The position numbers were made by a program, and so were the translations under genes. This document shows, piece after piece, positions 1 to 9,202 of a DNA stretch of 64,000 bases. Position 1 is the first letter of the stretch, and each line of letters opens with the position of its first letter. This DNA comes from Roseateles amylovorans (lineage in GTDB: Bacteria; Pseudomonadota; Gammaproteobacteria; Burkholderiales; Burkholderiaceae_C): contig NZ_CP104562.2 in NCBI RefSeq assembly GCF_025398155.2, positions 1,054,001-1,118,000 on the forward strand, given 5' to 3'. A model generated the notes under the pieces. The model did not search any database and was not told where the DNA came from. It was given only the letters and a program-made list of their open reading frames with translations.

Positions 1-6
1 TCCTCA

Positions 7-1671
7 GTGCTGAACGACCCGTCGGCGGCCGCCCCCGGCGGATCGAGCTGGCTGGCCAAGGAGCGCACGATTGCCGCTCCCGGCTTCAACCGCTGGCTGG
101 TGCCGCCGAGTGCGCTCGCCATCCATCTGTGCATCGGCATGGCCTATGGCTTCTCGGTGTTCTGGCTGCCGCTGTCCAAGATGATGCAGACCGCCGGTAC
201 CGGCGCGGCCTGCGGCAAGGACGTCGGCTTCTTTGCCCAGCTGTTCACCACCGCGTGTGACTGGAATGTCGCCACCCTCGGCTGGATGTACACCCTGTTC
301 TTCGTGTTCCTGGGCTGCTCGGCTGCCATCTGGGGCGGTTGGCTGGAACGCGCCGGTCCGCGCAAGGCGGGCCTGGTGAGCGCGGTGTGCTGGTGCGGCG
401 GCATGCTGCTGTCGGCCCTGGGCATTCACACCCATCAGTTCTGGATGATGATCCTGGGCTCGGGCGTGATCGGCGGCATCGGCCTGGGCCTGGGCTATAT
501 CTCGCCGGTCTCCACGCTGATCAAGTGGTTCCCGGACCGCCGCGGCATGGCCACCGGCATGGCCATCATGGGCTTCGGCGGCGGCGCGATGATCGGCTCG
601 CCGCTGGCGGTGGAGCTGATGAAGCACTTCGCCACCCCGACCGACGCCGGCGTGATGCAGACCTTCGTCGTGATGGCGCTGGTGTACTTCGTGTTCATGG
701 TTGCCGGTGCGATGGGTTACCGCGTGCCGCCGACCGGCTGGAAGCCCGAAGGCTGGACGCCGCCGGTGGCCCAGGCCACCAACACCATGATCACGCAGCG
801 CCATGTGCACGTGAAGAAGGTGTGGGGCATTCCCCAGTTCTGGCTGGTGTGGATCGTGTTGTGCATGAACGTGTCGGCCGGCATCGGCGTGATCGGCATG
901 GCCAGCCCGATGCTGCAGGAAATCTTCGGCGGCAAGCTGATCGGTCTTGAACTGCCGTTCAGTGAGCTGGACAAGGGCCAACTGGCCGCGATCGCCGCCA
1001 TCGCCGGTGGCTTCACCGCGCTGCTGAGCCTGTTCAACATCGGTGGCCGCTTCGTCTGGGCCTCGGCGTCGGACAAGCTGGGCCGCAAGCTGACCTACAC
1101 CGTGTTCTTCGTGCTGGGCGGCCTGCTGTATGCCAGCCTGCCGAGCAGCGCGGCCGCCGGCCACAAGCTGGCCTTCGTGGGCGCGGTCTGCATCATCTTG
1201 TCGATGTACGGCGGCGGCTTCGCCACCGTGCCGGCCTACCTGGGCGACCTGTTCGGCACCCAGATGGTGGGCGCGATCCACGGCCGTCTGCTGACCGCCT
1301 GGGCCACCGCCGGCATCCTCGGCCCGATCGTCGTGAACTACATGCGCGACTACCAGCTGGGCCTGGGCATCCCCAAGGACCAGGTCTACAACCAGACCAT
1401 GTACATCCTGGTGGGCCTGCTGGTGATCGGCCTGATCGCCAACCTGATGATCCGCCCCGTGGCCGACAAGCACTTCATGACCGACGCCGAACTGGCCGTC
1501 GAGAAGAAGCTGGCCAGCGAGAAGGCCGCCGCCAATGAAGTGGGCAGCGGCCCGGGTGCCGGCAAGGCCACCCCGGTGGCGCTGGTCGCACTGGCCTGGG
1601 CGGCGGTGAGCATCCCTCTGGCTTGGGGGATTTACCGCACGCTGCTCAGCGCGGCGAAGTTCTTCAGCTGA
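7..1671 (+). CDS. MFS transporter, oxalate/formate antiporter (OFA) family
   Basis: Inner-membrane carrier of about 554 residues with a 12-helix major facilitator layout. The glycine-rich helix pair around residues 145-200, the cytoplasmic stretch PDRRGMATGMA (about 178-188) and the RFVWASASDKLGRK loop in the second half are typical of OFA carriers, which exchange oxalate, formate or similar small carboxylates. The C-terminal extension of about 60 residues carries one more hydrophobic segment. The first visible start is a GTG six bases into the window, so the true start may lie upstream. The following genes encode a formate-dehydrogenase-like enzyme and FdhD, which fits formate or oxalate as substrate; that is inference from context. 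Confidence 0.85.
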   Translation: MLNDPSAAAPGGSSWLAKERTIAAPGFNRWLVPPSALAIHLCIGMAYGFSVFWLPLSKMMQTAGTGAACGKDVGFFAQLFTTACDWNVATLGWMYTLFFVFLGCSAAIWGGWLERAGPRKAGLVSAVCWCGGMLLSALGIHTHQFWMMILGSGVIGGIGLGLGYISPVSTLIKWFPDRRGMATGMAIMGFGGGAMIGSPLAVELMKHFATPTDAGVMQTFVVMALVYFVFMVAGAMGYRVPPTGWKPEGWTPPVAQATNTMITQRHVHVKKVWGIPQFWLVWIVLCMNVSAGIGVIGMASPMLQEIFGGKLIGLELPFSELDKGQLAAIAAIAGGFTALLSLFNIGGRFVWASASDKLGRKLTYTVFFVLGGLLYASLPSSAAAGHKLAFVGAVCIILSMYGGGFATVPAYLGDLFGTQMVGAIHGRLLTAWATAGILGPIVVNYMRDYQLGLGIPKDQVYNQTMYILVGLLVIGLIANLMIRPVADKHFMTDAELAVEKKLASEKAAANEVGSGPGAGKATPVALVALAWAAVSIPLAWGIYRTLLSAAKFFS

Positions 1672-1692
1672 TACTTGCGACCGCCCGGCGTG

Positions 1693-1808
1693 CCGGCAGA
1701 CCCCGAGAGCCGTCTCGATGTCTGCCGGAGGCGCCCGGCGACGGGCCGGCGGCGTGCCGGCCCGCTACCCCCTCGGGGGGCGTTGAACGGGCCTGAAAGG
1801 GCCCGTTC
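1693..1808 (+). other. Two hairpins between transporter and oxidoreductase
   Basis: The 155-base gap holds two perfect inverted repeats. The first pairs 1693-1701 with 1720-1728 and, nested inside, 1704-1708 with 1713-1717. The second pairs 1785-1793 with 1800-1808 around a six-base loop and ends 18 bases before the next start codon. Neither is followed by a T-run, so intrinsic termination is not evident. They may set the relative expression of the two genes or act as mRNA processing sites. Confidence 0.5.
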
Positions 1809-1826
1809 GAACTGGGGGTAACTCTC

Positions 1827-4187
1827 ATGACCGAACAAAAGATTCATTTCTACAAGGGACCGGCCGGCGGCTGGGGCGCGCTCAAGAGCGTGGCCCGGCA
1901 TCTGCAGCAGCAGGGCATCGCCGTGAAGGGCGCCAAGACACTGCTGTCGGCCAACCAGCCGGACGGCTTCGACTGCCCCGGCTGCGCCTGGCCCGACCGC
2001 GACCATCGCTCCACCTTCGAGTTCTGCGAGAACGGCGCCAAGGCCGTCGCCGCCGAGGCCACCGCGCACCGCGCCACGCCCGAGGTGCTGGGCGCGCACA
2101 CGGTGAGCTGGCTCGCCGAGCAGTCCGATTTCTATCTCGAGAACCTGGGCCGGATCACCGAGCCGCTGGTCTACGACGCCACCACCGATCGCTACAAGCC
2201 GATCGCCTGGGACGCCGCCTTCGACCTGATCGCCGCCAAGCTCAATGCGCTGGCGACGCCGGACGAAGCGATCTTCTACACCTCCGGACGTGCCAGCAAC
2301 GAGGCCGCGTTCCTGTACCAGCTGTTCGTGCGCGAGTTCGGCACCAATAACTTCCCCGACTGCTCCAACATGTGCCATGAGCCGAGCGGCCAAGGCCTGA
2401 AGCCGACCATCGGCATCGGCAAGGGCACGGTCACGCTGCACGACTTCGAGCAGGCGGATGCGATCTTCGTGTTCGGCCAGAACCCGGGCACCAACCATCC
2501 CCGCATGCTGGGCGAGCTGCGCGAAGCCTCCAAGCGCGGCGCCAAGATCGTCAGCTTCAACCCGCTGCGCGAGCGCGGCCTGGAGCGCTTCGCCGATCCG
2601 CAGAACAAGCTGGAAATGGCCACCCTGGGTAGCACGCCCATCTCGACGCATTACTTCCAGGTCCGCATCGGCGGTGACATGGCGGTGATGAAGGCGCTGT
2701 GCAAGCGTGTCTTCGAGCTCGACGACGCCGCCGTGGCCGCCGGCCAGCCCCGCGTGCTGGATCTGGACTTCATCGCCGAGCACACCGCCGGCTATGAGGA
2801 ATTCGCCGCCAGCATCCGCGCCGAGTCGTGGGCGGCGCTGGAGACCGAATCCGGCCTGTCGCAGGCGCAGCTGTTCGCCGCCGGCGATCTGTATGCGCAG
2901 GCCAAGAGCGTCATCATCTGCTGGGGCATGGGCATCACCCAGCATCAACACTCGGTGGCGACCATCCAGCACATCGCGGCGCTGCTGATGCTGCGCGGCA
3001 ACCTGGGCCGTCCCGGTGCCGGTGCCTGCCCGGTGCGCGGCCATTCCAATGTGCAGGGCGACCGCACGATGGGCATCTACGAGAAGCCCGCGCCTGCGTT
3101 CCTGGACCGCCTCGGCAAGGTCTTCGGTTTCGAGCCGCCGCGGGCCAACGGCTACGGCACGGTCGAAGCCATCCAGGCGATGCTGGACGGCAAGGGCAAG
3201 GTCTTCTTCGCCCTGGGCGGCAACTTCGCCTCGGCCACGCCCGACACGGTGGCCACCTGGAAGGCGCTGCAGACGGCCGAGCTGACGGTGCATGTCACCA
3301 CCAAGTTCAACCGCAGCCATGTCATCCATGGCAAGGAAGCGCTGGTCCTGCCCTGCCTGGGCCGCACCGAGATCGACATGCAGGCCGCCGGCCCGCAGGG
3401 CGTGACGGTGGAGGACTCGATGAGCATGGTCCACCTGTCCAGCGGCATGAATGCCCCGGCCTCGGCGCATCTGATGTCCGAGCCGGCGATCGTCGCCCGC
3501 CTGGCCGCCGCCACCCTCAAGCACAGCAAGACACCGTGGCTGTGGCTGGTGGAGGACTACGCCCGCATCCGCGACAAGATCGAGGAAGTCTTCGACGACT
3601 TCAAGGGCTTCAACGAGAAGATCAAGCAGCCCGGCGGCTTCCGCCTGCGCAACACCGCGTCCGAGCGGGTCTGGGCCACGCCCACTGGCAAGGCCAACTT
3701 CATTGCGCACCGACTGCCGACCGACACGCCCTTCCACCTGGCGCAGGAGCGGGCCCGCGAGCACAAGACCGTCGTCTTCAACCTGGCCACCGTGCGCTCG
3801 CACGACCAGTACAACACGACGATCTACGGCATGGACGACCGCTACCGCGGCGTCTGGGGCCATCGCCGCGTGGTCTTCATCCATCGCGAGGACCTGAAGG
3901 CGATCGGCATGAAGGCCGGCCAGTGGGTCGACATCACCAGCGTCTACAGCGACGGTGACACCCGCCGGGCGGAGAAGTTCGTGCTGATCGAGTACGACAT
4001 CCCGCGCGGCTGCCTGGCCAGCTACTTCCCGGAGACGAATGCGCTGGTGCCGCTGTCGAGCGTGTCCATCGGTGCGGGCACGCCCACGTCGAAGTCGATT
4101 CCGGTGGTGCTGACCCTGCGTCCGCAGGATGAGCCGCTGCCGCAGGAGCAGGCCCGCGCCGTCGCCGACGCGGACGCCACCGCCTGA
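1827..4187 (+). CDS. FdhF/YdeP-like molybdopterin oxidoreductase alpha subunit
   Basis: A 786-residue cytoplasmic molybdenum enzyme of the formate dehydrogenase/YdeP family (TIGR01701 type). Near the N-terminus are C50, C53 and C67 in an FDCPGCAWPDRDH context. C183-H184 in SNMCHEPSG aligns with the Sec/Cys-His pair of E. coli FdhH, so this is the cysteine form. A molybdopterin-binding segment (FVFGQNPGTNHPRML) follows, and a C-terminal dinucleotide-binding domain contains the RSHDQYNTT motif. No hydrogenase or quinone-linked partner gene is adjacent, so the electron acceptor is unknown. Close linkage to fdhD supports a formate-dehydrogenase-like cofactor requirement. Formate as substrate is likely but unproven, since YdeP members lack a settled reaction. 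Confidence 0.88.
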   Translation: MTEQKIHFYKGPAGGWGALKSVARHLQQQGIAVKGAKTLLSANQPDGFDCPGCAWPDRDHRSTFEFCENGAKAVAAEATAHRATPEVLGAHTVSWLAEQSDFYLENLGRITEPLVYDATTDRYKPIAWDAAFDLIAAKLNALATPDEAIFYTSGRASNEAAFLYQLFVREFGTNNFPDCSNMCHEPSGQGLKPTIGIGKGTVTLHDFEQADAIFVFGQNPGTNHPRMLGELREASKRGAKIVSFNPLRERGLERFADPQNKLEMATLGSTPISTHYFQVRIGGDMAVMKALCKRVFELDDAAVAAGQPRVLDLDFIAEHTAGYEEFAASIRAESWAALETESGLSQAQLFAAGDLYAQAKSVIICWGMGITQHQHSVATIQHIAALLMLRGNLGRPGAGACPVRGHSNVQGDRTMGIYEKPAPAFLDRLGKVFGFEPPRANGYGTVEAIQAMLDGKGKVFFALGGNFASATPDTVATWKALQTAELTVHVTTKFNRSHVIHGKEALVLPCLGRTEIDMQAAGPQGVTVEDSMSMVHLSSGMNAPASAHLMSEPAIVARLAAATLKHSKTPWLWLVEDYARIRDKIEEVFDDFKGFNEKIKQPGGFRLRNTASERVWATPTGKANFIAHRLPTDTPFHLAQERAREHKTVVFNLATVRSHDQYNTTIYGMDDRYRGVWGHRRVVFIHREDLKAIGMKAGQWVDITSVYSDGDTRRAEKFVLIEYDIPRGCLASYFPETNALVPLSSVSIGAGTPTSKSIPVVLTLRPQDEPLPQEQARAVADADATA

Positions 4188-4206
4188 GCGCGACAGGCCG
4201 GCTGCC

Positions 4207-4644
4207 GTGGACCGATTCCTCGATCCAGCGCGGGAAACGGCGCCGAAACCGGTGCTGAAACCGGCGCCGAAACCGACGCTGGGACCAGCCCTCACTTCGG
4301 AGGCCGATGTCTCCGAGGTGCCGGACCATGCGGCCGGCGATGGCGAGGCCGTCGAGGATCCGGTCGAAGCGCAGGCCCGGGCGGCGTTGCAGGCCCTGGC
4401 CGAACTGGACGGCGGCAAGGGCGTGTCCCTGCCCCGTCTGGCCAAGCGCACCGGCCTGCGGGTCAGCGTGCTGCTGCGCCTCTACACCTTGATGAGCGAG
4501 GCCCGGGTGGGTGACCAGGTCGGGCCTGGCTGGGTCCGCCTGACGGTGGACGAGGACGGCGGCCGCTGGCTCGCCCACCTCACACCTGCCGGTCGTGGGG
4601 AGCCGGAACCCGACCTGCCGCCGACCCCGACACAGACGCCATGA
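4207..4644 (+). CDS. Small winged-helix-like protein between fdh and fdhD
   Basis: About 145 residues if read from the GTG at 4207, chosen because it lies just after the upstream stop; the longer frame from 4129 would overlap the oxidoreductase. The first 50 residues are a Pro/Ala/Lys-rich tail from a repeated CCGAAACCG-like sequence. The folded part (about 60-130) contains QALAELDGGKGVSLPRLAKR followed by TGLRVSVLLRLYTLMSEARV, then a short beta hairpin, a pattern resembling a winged helix-turn-helix. The stop overlaps the fdhD start as ATGA, so the two are probably translationally coupled. A regulatory or maturation role is inferred from position; I do not recognise the family with certainty. 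Confidence 0.65.
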   Translation: MDRFLDPARETAPKPVLKPAPKPTLGPALTSEADVSEVPDHAAGDGEAVEDPVEAQARAALQALAELDGGKGVSLPRLAKRTGLRVSVLLRLYTLMSEARVGDQVGPGWVRLTVDEDGGRWLAHLTPAGRGEPEPDLPPTPTQTP

Positions 4645-5471
4645 ACCCCACCTGCCCGACCTCCCCCTTCGACACTGAGGCCCCGTTGCCGTCGGCCCTG
4701 GTCACGGTGCGCCCCACCCGTCTGGGCGGCCCGGCGCGCGAGGACGAGGAATGGGTGGCCGAAGAGGTGCCGGTGGCGCTGGAGTACAACGGCCTGTCGC
4801 AGGCGGTGATGCTGGCCACGCCGCTGGACCTGGAGGACTTCGCGCTCGGCTTCTCACTCAGCGAGGGCCTGATCGCCACCCCGGCGGACCTGTTGGATAT
4901 CGAGATCCAGACCCGCCCCAACGGCGTGGCCCTGCAACTGCGGGTGACCGCGCGCTGCGAGCTGCTGCTCAAGGAGCGCCGGCGCAGCATGGCCGGGCGC
5001 ACCGGCTGCGGGCTGTGCGGGACCGACAACCTGGATCAGGTCTTCCGTCCACCGGCTCAACCGGTGCCTGCGCTGCCGGTGGATCGATCCCAGCTGATTC
5101 CGGTGCTGTCACGCGCGATGCGTGAATTGGCCGAGGCCCAACCCCTGCAGCAACGCAGCGGCGGCATCCATGCGGCGGCCTGGTGCGGGCCGGATGGCGC
5201 GGTGCGCCTGGTCCGTGAAGACGTGGGGCGCCACAACGCCCTCGACAAGCTGATCGGCGCCCTGGCCCGGGCGGGAACGGACACCGCTGCGGGCTTCGCG
5301 GCGGTCACCAGCCGGGCCAGTTTCGAGATGGTGCAGAAGGCCGCGGGTGCGGGCATGCCGATGCTGGCTGCCGTCTCCGCACCGACACATCTGGCGATCC
5401 GCACCGCACAGGCCTGCGGCCTGACGCTGGCGGGCTTCGTGCGTGAAGGTCGGGCCACACTCTATTCGTGA
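4641..5471 (+). CDS. fdhD: Formate dehydrogenase accessory sulfurtransferase FdhD
   Basis: A 276-residue FdhD. The family passes sulfur from a cysteine desulfurase to the molybdenum cofactor of formate dehydrogenases. The diagnostic motif GRTGCGLCG carries the C-x-x-C pair at C123 and C126, on a mobile loop in characterised FdhD. Further family blocks are EDFALGFSLSEGLI (about 65-78), VREDVGRHNALDKLIG and the C-terminal SAPTHLAIRTA. The start overlaps the preceding small gene by four bases, so this gene, that one and the oxidoreductase look like one transcript. Length and motifs are complete. Confidence 0.95.
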   Translation: MNPTCPTSPFDTEAPLPSALVTVRPTRLGGPAREDEEWVAEEVPVALEYNGLSQAVMLATPLDLEDFALGFSLSEGLIATPADLLDIEIQTRPNGVALQLRVTARCELLLKERRRSMAGRTGCGLCGTDNLDQVFRPPAQPVPALPVDRSQLIPVLSRAMRELAEAQPLQQRSGGIHAAAWCGPDGAVRLVREDVGRHNALDKLIGALARAGTDTAAGFAAVTSRASFEMVQKAAGAGMPMLAAVSAPTHLAIRTAQACGLTLAGFVREGRATLYS

Positions 5472-5678
5472 GCGGCTGAGCGGCTGAGCGGCTGAACCGT
5501 TGAACGGCTGATCGGTTGGGCGGCTGATGGGTTGGGCGCCTGATCGATGGAACGCCCGAGCGGCTTGCCCGCTGGGCGGGCTGCGTGCCCCAAGGTATTC
5601 ATCAATACCGCCCCAGCAGGCCGGGAGGGTCTCCGGGCGGTCCCGCCAGACCGGTCTCGCTGGCGGGCCCCTGGCCCC
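5472..5678. repeat. Degenerate GCGGCTGA repeats and hairpin in a convergent gap
   Basis: Between the convergent fdhD and the first repeat-family gene. About 75 bases from 5470 are made of imperfect 8-10 bp units (GCGGCTGA, GTTGGGCG and variants). Further on, 5642-5649 pairs perfectly with 5660-5667 around a ten-base loop, close to the stop of the leftward gene, and may help end transcription, though no T-run follows on either strand. Confidence 0.5.
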
Positions 5679-7358
5679 TCAAGGTTCTGACGTGGGCGGC
5701 GGTGGCGGCGCGGTCATGTTGAGTATCTCCATCGCGCGGGGTTTGACGATGCCATTGGCGAAGTATTTCTGCATGACGTCCAGGGAGAAGCGTCTTGCCT
5801 GACACCAATCGCTGAAGCCGGGATCCAGATATCGCCGCGATTGCAGGATGTCCCGAACAATACGCTGAGTGATCCGCGTCCTGAAGGCTTCATTGACCCG
5901 GTCTTCGCCCTTGACGTTCAAGGTGCCATCGAGATTGAAAAAGCGGGACAGGCCGCGAGACTGGTTCAACGATCTGAGCGCGGCGGTGAGGCTGCCACAT
6001 CGCACGACCGCCTGCGGCAGGATCCGAGCCAGTTCGCGCAATGGCGCCGTATCGCTGGCATTCCTGCCGACTTGCGTCGGCCTCACGCGTTGAGGGGGGT
6101 CTTGATCGGGTTTCGGCAGGGCGTCGAGCGGCGGCAGCGCCGCGCCGGCCTGCGACAAGTGCGCAAGCGCGGCGGGCATCCAGGGCGCGTGGGCCTGTCC
6201 GGGAACCTGCAGGGCGCGGCGGATCATGGACTTGACCCGCTCGGGCGTCAGACGGATCCTCATGGCGAGCAGGGAATAGTGATGGGCCCGGCACCAATCG
6301 TCGAAGTCCGGCCGCAGATGTTGGCCAGTGAGCAGCACGTGCTGGACGACCTGGGCCGTCACCGGCGACAACTCGTGGGGATCGAGCCGGCTGAGCCCCT
6401 TCGAGTTGAGTTGGCCTTCGTCGCGAAAGTACGTCACCCACGAGGTGGGGCAACCCAAGGCAATGAGCGCGGCTTTGCACGATTGGGTGCGCATCAATTG
6501 GGGCATGCGTTGCGCCGCCTCGCGGAACTTCACCTGATCGGCGCTGCGAAACCGGGCGCCGAGGACCCGCGCGTCATGGGGCGGCGTGGCCGGTCTCGGC
6601 ATGAGCGCGGCCTGCGCCGAAGGGCTGACCGGATCGCTTGAGCGGCCGGCGCGGCCGTCGGCCCCGTCGGCCCCGTCGACCCCGTCGACCCGGGCGTCGA
6701 CTTGCGCTTCATCGGCGCCTGGCAGACCGATGTCCTGCGTGCCAGCGGGACCGGGCGCCTCTTGCAGCGCCGGGCTGGTCGAGAAGGGACGCCACAGCGT
6801 CAGCGAACGGGCGGATGGAGCCGGCTGGCTGCTCTCGATCCAGGCCGCCTGCAGTCGATCGCGGGCGCTCATGGGCCAGCCCTGCGGATTCATCGGTGCA
6901 GGCACGGTGGCGAGCAGAGCGCCTTGCTCGGCGCGGGTGAGCAACGCCAGCAAGGCGTCGGCCAGGGTCATGTCGTCGGCTTGATGAACGATCGTATGGC
7001 CGGATGAGCCCACGCCGATCTGACGCGCTTCACTCACGCGCCAGCCGACCTCTCCGACGCCCGTGGGCATCGGGGCGAATCGCAGTTGGCCCGAGCAATG
7101 GCGGTGCGCCGGGTCACGCAGGACCACCTTGCGCACGCCGGATGCGTCCGCGAACTCCAGGGCGAGCCCCAGTGTCGACGGCACCTGAGGCAAGGCCAGG
7201 AAGTGCCGACACACCTTTCGCACGACCTGCTCCGCCAGCGCATGCTCGGCGCGCGGGTGGGCGCGGTCCACTGGCACGGGCTGCACCGCCGGGGTGGGGC
7301 TCTCGTGGCCGTGCGGCGGATCGATCGACGTGTGGGGCAGGCGGACGGAAGCGAACAT
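5679..7358 (-). CDS. Tandem-repeat protein of unknown function, paralogue 1
   Basis: Start set at the ATG at 7358 (559 residues) because the protein then begins MFAS like its two neighbours; the frame continues upstream without a comparable start. Residues 1-165 form a domain shared with paralogue 2 (QVPSTLGL, DDMTLADALLALLTRA). LWRPF at 188-192 precedes a low-complexity linker (about 195-270) whose GADGADG stretch comes from a 9-bp DNA repeat. Two repeats follow, at 285-377 and 447-548, each with G-x-L-N-x-K-G (315-321, 478-484) and D-W-C (354-356, 517-519). The tail is Pro-rich. No enzyme motif, membrane segment or signal peptide was seen. A Ser/Pro-rich start and modular repeats would suit a secreted effector, but no secretion genes are nearby. 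Confidence 0.75.
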   Translation of the reverse strand: MFASVRLPHTSIDPPHGHESPTPAVQPVPVDRAHPRAEHALAEQVVRKVCRHFLALPQVPSTLGLALEFADASGVRKVVLRDPAHRHCSGQLRFAPMPTGVGEVGWRVSEARQIGVGSSGHTIVHQADDMTLADALLALLTRAEQGALLATVPAPMNPQGWPMSARDRLQAAWIESSQPAPSARSLTLWRPFSTSPALQEAPGPAGTQDIGLPGADEAQVDARVDGVDGADGADGRAGRSSDPVSPSAQAALMPRPATPPHDARVLGARFRSADQVKFREAAQRMPQLMRTQSCKAALIALGCPTSWVTYFRDEGQLNSKGLSRLDPHELSPVTAQVVQHVLLTGQHLRPDFDDWCRAHHYSLLAMRIRLTPERVKSMIRRALQVPGQAHAPWMPAALAHLSQAGAALPPLDALPKPDQDPPQRVRPTQVGRNASDTAPLRELARILPQAVVRCGSLTAALRSLNQSRGLSRFFNLDGTLNVKGEDRVNEAFRTRITQRIVRDILQSRRYLDPGFSDWCQARRFSLDVMQKYFANGIVKPRAMEILNMTAPPPPPTSEP

Positions 7359-7421
7359 GCGCAGCGGCCTCGACAAGGATGTGGTCGCTTGGTCCGCTTC
7401 GTGCCGTCCACAGTTCAGTCC
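7359..7421 (-). promoter_or_regulatory. Conserved leader of paralogue 1
   Basis: On the minus strand GGACTGAACT (7412-7421) is followed after 16 bases by GGACCAAG and then by a leader closely matching those of the other two paralogues up to the ATG. The decamer overlaps the stop codon of paralogue 2, so selection on both is possible. Identical spacing in all three copies suggests a bipartite promoter or operator; the factor is unknown. Confidence 0.55.
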
Positions 7422-9049
7422 GAGGACGCAGCCGTGTGAGAGGGCGGCGGCACGGTCAACCCCAGTTCCTTCATCGTGCGGAACTTGACGACGCCGTTCG
7501 CGAAATACTTGGAGATGGCGTTCAGCGAAAGTTGCTGTTCCTGACACCAACTTTCGAAGTGAGGGTCCAGATAGCGACGCGATTGCAGGATCTCGGTCAG
7601 GATCTGGCGACTGATGCCATGCCAAGGGCTTCTCTTCAGCCGATCTTTACCCTTGGCATTCAAGTTCCCACTGCGATCGAAATAGCGGTGCATGGTCCGA
7701 CCTTTGCGCAACTTTCTAAGTGCGGCGCCGACACTGCTGCACTGCAGGACCGTTTGCGGCAGCATCTTGGCCAGTTCGACAAACGACGCGTGTTCGTCCT
7801 CGCTGCCGTAGATCCTCGCCGCCCTGGCAAACCTGCGGGGAGTTTCACCGGCCTGCGGCAACGCGCCGAGCGGAGACAACGATCCGCCAGACGTCGCCAA
7901 CTCCCGATGCGCAGCCGCGACCCAAGGGGCCTGGGCCTTCTCGGGAACCTGCATGGCGCGCTCGATCATGGCCCTGATCCTCGCGGGTTTGAGCTTGGAA
8001 CGCATAGCGATCAAGGAGTAGTGATGGTCCAGGCACCACGCCTCGAAATCCGGACGCCGATGTCGGTTCGTGGTGAGCACGTACTGGACGACTTCATCCG
8101 TCACCGGCGTTAACGGCTTCTGAGAAAGCCGGCTGTGTCCCGCCGCGCTGAGCTGACCATTCGGAAGAAAGTACCTGCACCAGGACGGGGAGCAATTCAT
8201 CGCGATGAGCGCGGTCTTGCGCGACTGGGAAAGCACCATCCGGGGCATGCACTCGACCACCCCCCGGAATTTCGCCTGGGCGGCCGCCCGAAACCGAGAA
8301 GCGAGCACCCGTGTGTCAGGAGGCGGCGTGCTCGGACTCGGCATGAGCGGGCCCTGCACCGCAGAGGTGGCCTGAGCCGACGAGGGGCCGCCGCTTGCGG
8401 GTTCGCGCTGCGGATCAAGCTCGTGCGAGCCGGCCGACCAGGCCGTCTCCTGCAACGGCGGGCTGGGGCTGAAGGGGCGCCACAACGGCCGCGAACGGGC
8501 GGCAGGCACGGGCAGGTGGCCCTCCATCCATGCGGCCAGCAGTCGATCCCGCGCGCTCATGCGCCGCCCGTTCGGCGTCAATGGTGCCGGCAGGGCAGCG
8601 ATCAGATCGTCCTGCTGGGCGCGGGTGAGCAACGCCAGCAAGGCGTCGGCCAGGGTCATGTCATCGGCTTGATGGATGACCGTGTGATCGGGGGAGCCCA
8701 CCCCGGTCTGACGCGCCTCGGTCACGCGCCACCCCGACTCACCGCCATCCGTGGGCGCCGGCGCGAATCGCAGATGACCCGAGCCATGGCCCACCACCGG
8801 CGCCCGCAGGACCTCCTGGCGCACATCGGCGTTCTCCACGAAATGAAGCGTCAGGCCCAGGGTCGAAGGCACCTGCGGGCTGTCGAGAAAGCGACGACAC
8901 ACGGTCCGAGCGAGGGACTCGGTCAAGGCCAGGTTGGCGGTTGCCTGATGGGAGACGGCCACGGGTGTGGGCAGGGCTGCCGTGGCGGGACGTTCGTGGG
9001 AGCCCGTCGGGTCGATCGGCGTGTGGAGAGCGTGGAGGGAAGCGAACAT
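7415..9049 (-). CDS. Tandem-repeat protein of unknown function, paralogue 2
   Basis: A 544-residue protein starting MFASLHAL, clearly related to paralogue 1 along its whole length: N-terminal domain with PQVPSTLGLTLHFVE and the shared DDMTLADALLALLTRA, the LWRPF motif, a shorter linker and two C-terminal repeats. In the first repeat the usual G-x-L-N has changed to GQLSAAG while W-C is kept (EAWC); the second retains GNLNAKG and ESWC and ends KYFANGVVKFR, nearly as in paralogue 1. W-C is therefore the most constant part of the repeat. Its stop overlaps the upstream element of paralogue 1. Function unknown; duplication followed by divergence is evident. Confidence 0.75.
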   Translation of the reverse strand: MFASLHALHTPIDPTGSHERPATAALPTPVAVSHQATANLALTESLARTVCRRFLDSPQVPSTLGLTLHFVENADVRQEVLRAPVVGHGSGHLRFAPAPTDGGESGWRVTEARQTGVGSPDHTVIHQADDMTLADALLALLTRAQQDDLIAALPAPLTPNGRRMSARDRLLAAWMEGHLPVPAARSRPLWRPFSPSPPLQETAWSAGSHELDPQREPASGGPSSAQATSAVQGPLMPSPSTPPPDTRVLASRFRAAAQAKFRGVVECMPRMVLSQSRKTALIAMNCSPSWCRYFLPNGQLSAAGHSRLSQKPLTPVTDEVVQYVLTTNRHRRPDFEAWCLDHHYSLIAMRSKLKPARIRAMIERAMQVPEKAQAPWVAAAHRELATSGGSLSPLGALPQAGETPRRFARAARIYGSEDEHASFVELAKMLPQTVLQCSSVGAALRKLRKGRTMHRYFDRSGNLNAKGKDRLKRSPWHGISRQILTEILQSRRYLDPHFESWCQEQQLSLNAISKYFANGVVKFRTMKELGLTVPPPSHTAASSD

Positions 9050-9112
9050 GCGCAGCGGCCTCGGAAAGGATGTAGTTGCTTCGTCCGCGTCGTGGCATCC
9101 CGAGTTCAGTCC
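9050..9112 (-). promoter_or_regulatory. Conserved leader of paralogue 2
   Basis: On the minus strand GGACTGAACT (9103-9112), a 16-base gap, then GGACGAAG, with the remaining bases to the ATG nearly the same as for paralogue 1. The lead-in CGAGGCCGCTGCGC before the start lacks a strong ribosome-binding site in all three genes. Confidence 0.55.
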
Positions 9113-9202
9113 AGAGGTGCAGCCGCTGATGGCACGTCGCTGCAGCCGATGACTGCCGCGCCATGTATTCCGCTGCGCCGACGGAGGCCACGTGAACAGG
9201 GC

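Noticed and set aside
1632..4451. Antisense open frame of 939 codons opposite the molybdopterin oxidoreductase
   Set aside because: Composition (Arg, His, Gly, Gln, Ala without motifs) is that of a shadow frame in GC-rich DNA; the plus strand holds a complete recognised enzyme.
7359..7440. Search for a plant-pathogen hrpII/PIP box (TTCG-N16-TTCG) before the three paralogues
   Set aside because: No such pair is present in any of the three leaders; only the GGACTGAACT element is conserved.
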